Below, in pieces: positions 18,078 to 25,576 of a DNA stretch of 64,000 nt. How positions within the stretch are numbered: position 1 is the first letter of the stretch; every line of letters begins with the position of its first letter. The notes under the pieces were generated by a model. It did not search any database, was not told the DNA's origin, and was given only the letters and a program-made list of their open reading frames with translations. Both the position numbers and the translations under genes were made by a program. The stretch covers positions 620,001-684,000 of the forward strand of contig NC_014328.1 in assembly GCF_000143685.1 (NCBI RefSeq), read 5' to 3'. The stretch comes from Clostridium ljungdahlii DSM 13528. GTDB lineage: Bacteria; Bacillota; Clostridia; Clostridiales; Clostridiaceae.

Positions 18078-18907
18078 TGAATAATTCAAATTTGTGTGCA
18101 ATTGAAGTTAAAAATTTAAATTACAGTTTTGATGAAGTTAATATACTTCATGATATAAACATAGATTTTAAAAAAAATAAATTTTATTCGATTATAGGGC
18201 CTAATGGTTCTGGTAAAACTACTTTACTAAAAAATATTGCTAAAACCTTGAAGCCTTATAAGAGCACAGTTTTTATAAAAGATAAGGATATACTGGATTT
18301 AAAAAGTAAGGCACTGGCAAGAAAACTTGCGGTAGTTCCCCAAAATAGCAACTTGGATATGGATTTTTCCGTACAGGATATAGTTTTGATGGGAAGGGCG
18401 CCTTATTTTTCGAAACTTCAAAGTGAATCAGAAAGTGATTATAATATTGCTAAACAGGCTATGGAGGTTACTAATACCTGGAGATTCCGTGACAAATTTA
18501 TAAATCAGTTAAGCGGTGGTGAAAAACAAAGAGTTCTTATAGCACGGGCACTTACCCAAGATACGGATATAATACTACTGGATGAACCCATATCTAATCT
18601 TGACATATACCATCAGATTGAAATTTTGGATAATGTTAAATCACTTAGCAAAAAGATAACAGTTATAATGGTACTTCACGATTTAAATTTTGCAGCACAG
18701 TACAGTGACCATGTGATACTTGTAAATAGTGGAAGAGTTGTAATGCAGGGAACTCCTCGGGAAGTACTCACAGAAAAAAACATAAAAAAGGTGTATAAAA
18801 TAAATGTATGCATAATAAAAAATCCAGTTACCGGCAAGCCATATATAATACCTATAGGACAGGAAAGGGACTGCCCCAATATGAAAAACGGAAATTTAGA
18901 TGATTAG
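18077..18907 (+). CDS. btuD: B12 ABC transporter ATPase (BtuD)
   Basis: 276 aa, starting inside the btuC stop codon. All ABC motifs are present: Walker A GPNGSGKTT, Q-loop VPQNS, signature LSGGEKQRVLIARAL, Walker B DIILLDEP, D-loop SNLD and switch His in VLHDLNFA. The C-terminal extension includes NPVTGKPYIIP, common in FecE/BtuD-type ATPases. Hydrolyses ATP to drive uptake through BtuC. Its last 12 bases overlap the end of the convergent ytaF-like gene, so the two transcripts run into each other. Confidence 0.93.
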   Translation: MNNSNLCAIEVKNLNYSFDEVNILHDINIDFKKNKFYSIIGPNGSGKTTLLKNIAKTLKPYKSTVFIKDKDILDLKSKALARKLAVVPQNSNLDMDFSVQDIVLMGRAPYFSKLQSESESDYNIAKQAMEVTNTWRFRDKFINQLSGGEKQRVLIARALTQDTDIILLDEPISNLDIYHQIEILDNVKSLSKKITVIMVLHDLNFAAQYSDHVILVNSGRVVMQGTPREVLTEKNIKKVYKINVCIIKNPVTGKPYIIPIGQERDCPNMKNGNLDD

Positions 18908-19519
18908 TTCATAGATACCTAAAATTATAATACTAATGCCAGATACAAAAGGAGCATATTTACCGAAAAATTTAGACAAACAGCTGCTGCCTATAACACA
19001 TCCTGCAACTAGGCCTGTTGTACTGAGAATGAAGGTAAATATAGTGGCAAGTAATATATTGATACCAGTTATACTTGCGCCTATACCTACTCCAACATTA
19101 TTTATTGTGAGAGCGAAGGCTAGAAATATAGATTCTTTAACATCTATATAGCCTGAATTATCAGCGTCGGCTATTTCTGGATTGTCCAAAAGATTTTTAT
19201 AGGGTAAAAGATTATTTTCAGCATTACACAGTTTTTTATTTTCATTACAGTGATTTTTTATAACAGCGTCAATTATAAACCATATGCCCATTAATATCAA
19301 AAAACCGCTTCCAATGATATTGGCTATATTTTCAGACATAAACTTAATTAGAAATTTACCTAGAACCATAGATAGAAATGTTCCTGCAGTAGCAATTAAA
19401 GCTATTAGAATAGTACTTAATGGACTAATTTTCATTTTTTTAATACCATAGGATATTCCTACAGTGAAACTGTCTATATTTGCGGATAAGGCAAATAAAA
19501 ATGAAGGCAATAAGTGCAT
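18896..19519 (-). CDS. ytaF: YtaF-like sporulation membrane protein (MntP superfamily)
   Basis: 207 aa, six predicted membrane helices. Begins MHLLPSFLFALSANIDSFTV, where ANIDSF matches the conserved A..lDsf..G motif of the MntP/LysE-like fold. A second copy (FALTINNVGVGIGASITG) lies in the C-terminal half. The loop DADNSGYIDVKES between the halves is EF-hand-like and characteristic of YtaF proteins, which are sporulation-associated. Function is not settled; cation export (Mn2+) is suggested by the superfamily. SD AGGAGG is on the minus strand. Convergent with btuD, overlapping by 12 bases. Confidence 0.85.
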   Translation of the reverse strand: MHLLPSFLFALSANIDSFTVGISYGIKKMKISPLSTILIALIATAGTFLSMVLGKFLIKFMSENIANIIGSGFLILMGIWFIIDAVIKNHCNENKKLCNAENNLLPYKNLLDNPEIADADNSGYIDVKESIFLAFALTINNVGVGIGASITGINILLATIFTFILSTTGLVAGCVIGSSCLSKFFGKYAPFVSGISIIILGIYELII

Positions 19520-19777
19520 TATGTTCCTCCTATAGTATGGTTACTTCTATAGTATATTCATAATAAGATACAATGCTACCACTATTTACTTTTGCTTTGA
19601 AGATGTATCTAATTATGTATTTGTAAAGATAATATGGAACAGATGGAATAATGTACATCGCCCACCTATTGTTGATTTTGGGGAGATAATATGGTAATAT
19701 ACTGGTATATTAAAAGTCAATAGAAATTTGCAAAAAATAGAAAATATTTTTTAGCTTATATGAAGGGAGAGAAAAAA

Positions 19778-21298
19778 TTGATTAAAAATTTAAAGAATCT
19801 TTTAATGTTTGCATCAATTGTTGTAATGTATCAGCTAAATCCGTGTAATATTGTATTAGCGAGTGATGTTTCTACTAATACAACCAAACCCCAGACTCAA
19901 GTAGTATCAACTCAAGACAATTCAAAGTCCCAAACATTACAAGACACATCCAAAATTTTAGCATCACAAGAGGAATCTAAATACATATCGGAAAGTAATT
20001 CTAGTTCTTCAGTAAGTGAAAGCAGTGGTAATCTCTTGCCAGCAAATGCAGATAATGTGGACAACGTTCCTGTGGATAAAAGCTGGATAATTCACTTTAA
20101 CCAACCTATAGATTTGTCTTCAGCTAAAGAAAATGTAAAAATTATAAACAAAAAAACTAATGCAGAAGTGCCGATAAATATATCTTTAAGTAATTACGAT
20201 AGCTATATGACTGTATCTACAGTTTCAGCTTATGATCCTGAAAGTTATTATATATTGAAAATTGATAATAACCTAATGGGTAGATATAATAAAGTTTTAA
20301 AAACTGCTCTTACCATGAATTTTAAAACTGGGGCAAAAATAGAGAATATAGATGATATCAGTGTGTCAATAAACCAAGGTGATAGTTATAAGCTGCCTGA
20401 TGAGGTAACAGCAGTTATGTCTGATGGAGGAAAAGTGCAGGTAGGAGTTGAATGGAATGAGAAAGTAAATACTTTAGCTTCACCAGGAAAGTATGTTTAT
20501 CAAGGACAGGTAAAAGGATATAGTAAGGAAGTTGATTTGTCCTTAACTATAAACCCTTCCACTAAAGATGTGGATAGTATAGCTTCTACTTCCATGTGGA
20601 TATGGGAACTTCAAAATCAAGTGGATGCTTATGGAGGCATAGATAATTTAATAGCAAAATTAAAATCTATGGGGATAAACAATGTGTGTATTAAATACAA
20701 CGAAGGTTCCAGTCCTTCAGGTGGAGGCACCAATTTTAGAGATGATTTTTTAAAGTATGTTGGATATTTCAAAGAGGCAGGATTTAAAGTAGGAACATGG
20801 GGTTACAATCATTTTGATGATGTTCAAGGTGAGGGTAATTTAATTATAGAAGCATTAAATAACAGTGATTACTATGTATTTGATGCAGAAGATGCTGTAG
20901 AAAATAAAGCTGAGCAGACAGAGGAGATATGTGAGCTTATAAGAAGCCAGTGCCCTAATGCAATAATTGGGTATACATCTTTTCCAATAGCCAGTTATCA
21001 CCAGGATATAGCTTATTCAGTTTTTAACAAATACTGTGACTTTTCAGCACCTCAATGTTATTGGGGAGAAATGCAGTGGTCCGTAAATAGATGTTTGGAT
21101 CAAATGGCTGCAGATTATAAAGCATATGGATTGGACAAGCCAATATATCCTATAATACAAACTTACAGTATAAATTATGAAGATTATACTGCATATAGTA
21201 AATATGGCTATAAAGCTACAGGTCTTTGGTCTTTGGATGATATAGGACAAACCTTTGTCCAATATATAAATGATATGGGAAGCAAGTTTAATAATTAA
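19778..21298 (+). CDS. Secreted protein with two Ig-like domains and a TIM-barrel-like hydrolase domain
   Basis: TTG 19778 is preferred because the GGGAGAG site (19764-19770) overlaps codons after the ATG at 19760; 506 aa. The signal peptide ends near NIVLA. A Ser/Thr/Gln-rich linker (about 25-85) leads to an Ig-like domain of SbsA/Big_5 type (SWIIHFNQPIDLSSAKENVK ... YILKIDNNL). An Ig-like domain of type 4 follows (INQGDSYKLPDEVTAVMSDG ... GYSKEVDLSLTI). The last 270 residues look like a TIM-barrel hydrolase: MWIWELQNQVDAYGG, GTWGYNHFDDV, YYVFDAEDAVENKA, DFSAPQCYWGE and GLWSLDDIG. The strand-end acids (DAED) recall GH25-like cell-wall hydrolases, but I cannot place it in a named family. Single gene, exported to the wall. 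Confidence 0.7.
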   Translation: MIKNLKNLLMFASIVVMYQLNPCNIVLASDVSTNTTKPQTQVVSTQDNSKSQTLQDTSKILASQEESKYISESNSSSSVSESSGNLLPANADNVDNVPVDKSWIIHFNQPIDLSSAKENVKIINKKTNAEVPINISLSNYDSYMTVSTVSAYDPESYYILKIDNNLMGRYNKVLKTALTMNFKTGAKIENIDDISVSINQGDSYKLPDEVTAVMSDGGKVQVGVEWNEKVNTLASPGKYVYQGQVKGYSKEVDLSLTINPSTKDVDSIASTSMWIWELQNQVDAYGGIDNLIAKLKSMGINNVCIKYNEGSSPSGGGTNFRDDFLKYVGYFKEAGFKVGTWGYNHFDDVQGEGNLIIEALNNSDYYVFDAEDAVENKAEQTEEICELIRSQCPNAIIGYTSFPIASYHQDIAYSVFNKYCDFSAPQCYWGEMQWSVNRCLDQMAADYKAYGLDKPIYPIIQTYSINYEDYTAYSKYGYKATGLWSLDDIGQTFVQYINDMGSKFNN

Positions 21299-21885
21299 CT
21301 TATAGAGTTTCTAAGTAGAAAGTTTACTTATACCAGCCATATACTAACAAAATTCATCACACTAAAAACTTTTTATAAATCTAAAGCTTGGTATTTTGAA
21401 AATCTAAAGAAGCTTATATAAACAGAGTTCTAAGCGTCAGATGGAGTTTTGACTCCATCTGACGCTTAGAAATCGTTATCCAGGGACGTAGCTGCTCTAA
21501 TACTCCCACTTGGAGAAAAGCAGATATCCCAAATCTTTGATTTGGTGATAGTCGCTTTCACAGAGTGCGTGGGAGTATTAGAGCAGGTAGTCATCGGATA
21601 AACTCGTACCTCAGACATATATAAGTTTCTAAGATCTTCTAAAATACCTCGCTAAGACTTATGAAAAAAGTTTTTAAGTGTAATTTCAATTTTGTTAGTA
21701 TATTTTATGTATAAGTCTTAGTAAAAAATTTTTAGAAAATCTAGAACTTTTGAATTGTTTGAGGTACGAGTTTTCAAAAGTTCTCAGTATTTTTTAAAAT
21801 TTTTTGCTCAGCCTTATCAAAATATTTAACGAACTGAAGGTTGTAAAAAATATCCGGAGTATAAGTTGATTTTTCGATTAGAAAC
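21299..21885. repeat. Family A repeat cluster A2, interrupted by element B1
   Basis: Left half 21299-21423 and right half from 21604 match copy A3 (reverse strand) at the outer arms (GTTTACTTATACCAGCCATATACTAAC) and the centre (AACTCGTACCTCAGACATATATAAG). A second, nested palindrome follows, with the centre on the opposite strand (TTTGAGGTACGAGTTTTC, about 21758-21776). The tail AACGAACTGAAGGTTGTAAA ... GGAGTATAAGTTGA recurs in A3 and A7. No gene in the 700-base interval. Confidence 0.8.
21424..21603 (+). mobile_element. Structured mobile element B1 (180 bp) inserted in an A palindrome
   Basis: Compared with the empty sites in A3 (CTTATATAAACTCGTACC) and A1 (TAGCTAAACTCGTACC), exactly this segment is extra, flanked left by ATAAAC and ending itself in ATAAAC. 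The left hairpin is a perfect 20-bp stem (TTCTAAGCGTCAGATGGAGT / ACTCCATCTGACGCTTAGAA). The right hairpin is an 18-bp stem (CTGCTCTAATACTCCCAC / GTGGGAGTATTAGAGCAG). An inner stem-loop lies between the right arms (GATATCCCAAATC-TTT-GATTTGGTGATAGTC). A closing helix TTATCC/GGATAA encloses conserved loop sequence. No reading frame inside. Confidence 0.75.
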
Positions 21886-21887
21886 CC

Positions 21888-21930
21888 AATAAAGCCAGAA
21901 AGTGAAATTATGCTTTCTGGTTTTATTTTG
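21888..21930 (+). terminator. Strong intrinsic terminator
   Basis: AATAAAGCCAGAAAG pairs with CTTTCTGGTTTTATT (G-U near the top of the U side), followed by a T-rich stretch. It lies 590 bases after the previous gene, so it would insulate the DUF1861 gene from read-through. Confidence 0.7.
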
Positions 21931-22003
21931 GTAAAAATATAGAAAATTGAAAAAATAAGAATTATAATATAATTAGGTTAACTAAAACTAAGAAGGTGAA
22001 AAT

Positions 22004-22954
22004 ATGCTTGTTACTTGTGATAAATTATTGAAGGAGTATGATAATAAAAAAGCAAAAAAAATAGCCAAGAGAGTTAAATTTATAGGAATATTTAACAAGG
22101 ATGTTTATAATATAACAGCTCCTTTTTTAAGCAATGGTAGAACAGTAATAGCTGGTAGAGTTGAATCAAAGAGAAGTAACGATTCCATGGTTCTTTTTTT
22201 TGAAAAATATGAAGATGCATGGTGTCATATAATAGAATCACCTATTATGAATTTGGAAGACCCATTTTTCACAAAGATAGGTAATGAAATGGTAGTAGGC
22301 GGAGTTGAAGTGTTTAATGATATAAATGATCCTAATAATCTTATATGGAGAACTATGATATATAAAGGTAAGGACATTTTTCATCTTAAGCTTTTTTTTG
22401 TAGGACCTGAGGGAATGAAGGATTTACGCATAACTGAGCTAAAAGATGGTACCATAGGTGTATTAACCCGTCCTCAAGGAGCTAAAGGTGGAAGAGGAAA
22501 GATAGGATTTGCAAAGATTAAAAGATTAAATGATTTGAGCATGGGAGTTATTGAAGATGCTCCTATTTTAAATGATTTTTTTAATGATGATGAATGGGGA
22601 GGAATCAACAGCATATATCCTATTGATCAAAATAATATAGGACTTTTAGGGCATATAGCAAAAGTAGACGAGAAGGGAATGAAGCACTATTATTCCATGA
22701 CTTTTGTACTTGATATAAATTCTATGGCATATAAAGACGTACAGATAATTGCAAGCAGAAATGATTTCTTGCCGGGACCTAGTAAAAATGAAACGCTTTA
22801 TGATGTAGTCTTTAGTGGAGGGCTCACATTTAAGGGTAAGAAAGCCATTTTGTATGCAGGAATAAGTGACATTGAAGCACAAACACTCGAAATAGATAAT
22901 CCATTTTATGATTATATGAATAAAAATCCAGAATTATACTTCGATAATTTATAG
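22004..22954 (+). CDS. DUF1861 family protein (beta-propeller, GH130 partner)
   Basis: 316 aa, SD GAAGGTG. No signal peptide, so cytoplasmic. I recognise DUF1861 from YNITAPF, MVLFFEK, WRTMIYKGKDI, GPEGMKDLRITELKDGTIG, LTRPQGAKGGRGKIGF and NDDEWGGINSIYP. These proteins have a five-bladed beta-propeller-like pattern related to GH43/GH130 proteins and are often encoded beside GH130 phosphorylases, as here (8-base gap). Function is unknown. The context suggests it handles manno-oligosaccharides or assists the phosphorylase. Probably one operon of two genes. Confidence 0.8.
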   Translation: MLVTCDKLLKEYDNKKAKKIAKRVKFIGIFNKDVYNITAPFLSNGRTVIAGRVESKRSNDSMVLFFEKYEDAWCHIIESPIMNLEDPFFTKIGNEMVVGGVEVFNDINDPNNLIWRTMIYKGKDIFHLKLFFVGPEGMKDLRITELKDGTIGVLTRPQGAKGGRGKIGFAKIKRLNDLSMGVIEDAPILNDFFNDDEWGGINSIYPIDQNNIGLLGHIAKVDEKGMKHYYSMTFVLDINSMAYKDVQIIASRNDFLPGPSKNETLYDVVFSGGLTFKGKKAILYAGISDIEAQTLEIDNPFYDYMNKNPELYFDNL

Positions 22955-22962
22955 GAGGAAAA

Positions 22963-24015
22963 ATGGATATAAGAAGATATAAAGGTAATCCAATTATAAC
23001 ATGCAGTGATATAACTCCCTCTAGTAAAGACTTTCAGGTTATAGGGGTGTTTAATCCAGGGGCAGCAGAGTATAATGGAGAAGTGGTTTTAGCTTTGAGA
23101 ATAGCTGAAAGAGTTGAGCAGGAAACGGAAGATTATATGAGAGTCCCCCTTTTAGATGAAAATAATAAGCTTAAATTTGTGACAATAAATAAAAAAGATG
23201 AAAACTATGATTTTAGTGATTCAAGAGTTATAAAAAAGGTAGGCAGCAATGTTGATTTTGACTATCTTACTTCTATGTCACATATAAGAATTGCAAGAAG
23301 CTGCGATGGTGTAAACTTTAAAATAGACGAGGTTCCTTTTATTTTCCCGGAAAATAAATATGAAAGTTTTGGAGTTGAAGATCCAAGAATAACTAAAATA
23401 GACGATAATTATTATATGACTTATAGCGCAGTATCCAAGTATGGTATTGTAGTGGAGTTAGCTGTAACTAATGATTTTAAAAGTTATAAAAAATTAGGTA
23501 ATATTTTTAATACTGAGAATAAAGACGCAGTGATTTTTCCAGAAAAAATAGGTGAAAAGTATTTTGCACTAAATAGGCCGGTATCAAAGAGTACCGGCAA
23601 TCCTGTAATATGGATATCTGAATCGGATAACTTGATCAACTGGGGGAATCATAAAATATTGGCATGTACTAGAGAAAGCTCCTGGGACTCTTCTAAAGTA
23701 GGGGCAGGTATACCTCCTATAAAAACAGATGAAGGATGGCTTGAATTATACCATGGGGTAGATGATATGGAACATTATTCTATGGGAGCACTTTTACTTG
23801 ATACAAATTGCCCGGAAAAAGTTATTGGACGAAGTAAAGAGCCCATTCTTAGACCTGAAGAAAATTATGAAAAATCGGGGTTCTTTTCAGATGTTATTTT
23901 CCCTTGTGGATCTGTTTTGCGGAAAGATGAATTATATATATATTATGGAATATGTGATAATTCTATTGGACTTGCGATAGTAAAAATAAAGGATATTTTG
24001 AATACACTGGATTAA
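22963..24015 (+). CDS. GH130 beta-mannoside phosphorylase
   Basis: 350 aa, SD AGGAGG. GH130 enzymes split beta-mannosides with phosphate to give mannose 1-phosphate, saving ATP. Family signatures are present: RYKGNPIIT at the start, VFNPGAAEYNGEVVLALRI, FGVEDPRITKID (the ED-R motif), DAVIFPEKIGEKYFALNRP, GAGIPPIKTDEGWLELYHG and the final VIFPCGSVLRKDELYIYYG. The exact linkage (beta-1,2 or beta-1,4 mannose) cannot be told from sequence by eye. Cytoplasmic, no signal peptide. No sugar transporter is adjacent, so uptake must be encoded elsewhere. Confidence 0.9.
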   Translation: MDIRRYKGNPIITCSDITPSSKDFQVIGVFNPGAAEYNGEVVLALRIAERVEQETEDYMRVPLLDENNKLKFVTINKKDENYDFSDSRVIKKVGSNVDFDYLTSMSHIRIARSCDGVNFKIDEVPFIFPENKYESFGVEDPRITKIDDNYYMTYSAVSKYGIVVELAVTNDFKSYKKLGNIFNTENKDAVIFPEKIGEKYFALNRPVSKSTGNPVIWISESDNLINWGNHKILACTRESSWDSSKVGAGIPPIKTDEGWLELYHGVDDMEHYSMGALLLDTNCPEKVIGRSKEPILRPEENYEKSGFFSDVIFPCGSVLRKDELYIYYGICDNSIGLAIVKIKDILNTLD

Positions 24016-24038
24016 AAATATTTTTACAGAAGATAAAC

Positions 24039-24268
24039 AGAGTTCTTGGCATCAGATGGAGTTTTGACTCCACCTGATGCTTATTAACAGTATTCTTAGT
24101 GCTTCAGCACTTAGAAGACGTTATCCTTTAGGGAAAATCGTTATCCAGGGACGCAGCTGTTCTTTTACTCCCACTTGGAGAAAAGCAGATATCCCAAATC
24201 TTTGATTTGGTGATAGTCGCTTTCACAGAGTGCGTGGGAGTATTAGAGCAGGTAGTCATCGGAGAAAC
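24039..24268 (+). mobile_element. Structured element B2 (230 bp)
   Basis: Preceded by ATAAAC (24033-24038). The left hairpin is GCATCAGATGGAGT/ACTCCACCTGATGC, with one A-C mismatch. The right half, 24138-24268, is nearly identical to B1 (GTTATCCAGGGACGCAGCTG ... GGTAGTCATCGGAGAAAC). It carries an extra hairpin (ATTCTTAGTGCTTCAGCACTTAGAA) and a partial duplication of CGTTATCC. It ends 18 bases before the K+ channel start, in the same orientation. Confidence 0.75.
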
Positions 24269-24285
24269 TTATCTGGGGGAAAGTT

Positions 24286-25077
24286 ATGATCCATAAAATT
24301 TCTAAAAAAAGCTTAAAATTAATTTACAATGTTTTTATAGGAATACTGTCTTTAAGCATTATAATTATACTTATATTTGAAGATGCAGGGAATCTTACAG
24401 CTAGAGACCTGGATACAGTTCACAAAATAGATAATATAATATGGATGATTTTTGTAGTCGACTATTTTACACGACTTATAATTTCAGACAATAAAAAGAC
24501 TTTCATAAAGAAAAATATTATAGACTTAATTGCCATAATACCATTTAATATGATATTTCAAAGTTTAAGGATAGTTGAAAGTACAAAATTATTTAAAACT
24601 TTAAAATTAATAAATTTTTTAAGATCTTTACGGGCTCTGGCATTCTTCTTTAAGTTTCAAAAATGTTTAAATGAATTTATAAAAACTAATAAATTTAATT
24701 ATATACTTCAACTTACCATAGTCACTATACTTATGGGAGGAGTGGGGATGCATTTTGCAGAAGGCAGGACACTTGGAGATTCAATTTGGCTGAGTTTTGT
24801 AACTACAACTACAGTGGGATACGGTGATATTTCTCCCTCAACCACAGCAGGAAGGATAATAGCATCCATTTTAATGCTTACGGGTATAGGATTTATAGGA
24901 ACGCTTACAAGTACCATTTCTGCATACTTTATAGATAGGAAGGCTAAAAAGGTACGTAAAAATTTTAAATACAAGGTTTTGGATACCATTAAGGAAGAGT
25001 TAGATGACTTTGATAGTTTGTCTAATGAAGATATAAACAACATCTGCAAAACATTGATAGGCTTGAAAAATAAATAG
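24286..25077 (+). CDS. Voltage-gated-type potassium channel
   Basis: 263 aa, SD GGGGGAAAG. Four-helix voltage-sensor-like region: S1 near FIGILSLSIIIILIF, S2 near IIWMIFVVDYFTRLII, S3 near NIIDLIAIIPF and a positively charged S4-like stretch, KLINFLRSLRALAFFFK. The pore region follows, with selectivity filter TTTTVGYGDISPS (TVGYGD) and a pore-lining helix (RIIASILMLTGIGFIGTL). A short coiled C-terminal tail ends the protein. Forms a tetrameric K+ channel in the cell membrane. The gene is preceded by element B2, whose end is only 18 bases upstream, so B2 forms most of its leader. Confidence 0.9.
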   Translation: MIHKISKKSLKLIYNVFIGILSLSIIIILIFEDAGNLTARDLDTVHKIDNIIWMIFVVDYFTRLIISDNKKTFIKKNIIDLIAIIPFNMIFQSLRIVESTKLFKTLKLINFLRSLRALAFFFKFQKCLNEFIKTNKFNYILQLTIVTILMGGVGMHFAEGRTLGDSIWLSFVTTTTVGYGDISPSTTAGRIIASILMLTGIGFIGTLTSTISAYFIDRKAKKVRKNFKYKVLDTIKEELDDFDSLSNEDINNICKTLIGLKNK

Positions 25078-25089
25078 CATAATATAAAG

Positions 25090-25127
25090 AAGGTTATACA
25101 TGATTAATGCAATATGTATAACCTTTT
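25090..25127 (+). terminator. Intrinsic terminator after the K+ channel gene
   Basis: AAGGTTATACAT pairs with ATGTATAACCTT (12 bp) around GATTAATGCAAT, followed by a short T run. Confidence 0.7.
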
Positions 25128-25303
25128 GCATATGCAATTAATGTAGATATTATACATAAAATTGATAAAATCTATATAAAAAATACGCCAAAAGGAGTAT
25201 ATGCAAAAAAAAATTACCTGCTACAATCGGAGTTGTATGGAGAATTTCTTCATAGTTTTGTAAAATATTTGGATTAAAAATGAAATGAAAGGAGGAACAT
25301 CAG

Positions 25304-25495
25304 GTGATCAGTATAGTAAATGTGATTCTAAATAATGATTACACACTTCTCATAGAATTGGAACACGGCAATAAAATTCTGTTTAATATGCAGAGGATAA
25401 TAAAAACAATGCTTTACTCAAGTCTAAAAGATATTGAACGCTTTAAAAATATAAAAGTGGAGGACAAAATAATTTTATGCCAGCCTGTATATTAA
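25304..25495 (+). CDS. Small DUF2442-like protein, 63 aa
   Basis: GTG start with a strong site (AAAGGAGG, eight bases upstream). The sequence pattern ILNNDYTLLIELEHGNKILF, then YSSLKDIERFKNIKVE, follows the DUF2442 layout (short beta strands 'y.L.v.f.nG....f', then 'f..L.d...F..v.v'). Function of that family is unknown; small proteins of this kind often sit beside toxin-antitoxin or phage genes. It lies alone between a terminator and the CWB2 gene. Confidence 0.65.
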   Translation: MISIVNVILNNDYTLLIELEHGNKILFNMQRIIKTMLYSSLKDIERFKNIKVEDKIILCQPVY

Positions 25496-25576
25496 TTATC
25501 ACGCAGCCTATAATGATTTTTGCTACAGTTTCTCCATCGGAAAATTTCTAAACAAACTCAATAAAGGGGAGGAAAA

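Noticed and set aside
21424..21603. B elements as group I intron or IStron remnants
   Set aside because: Too short for a full group I core and no catalytic core segments recognised; they also insert between, not within, genes here. An IS200/IS605-type origin remains open.
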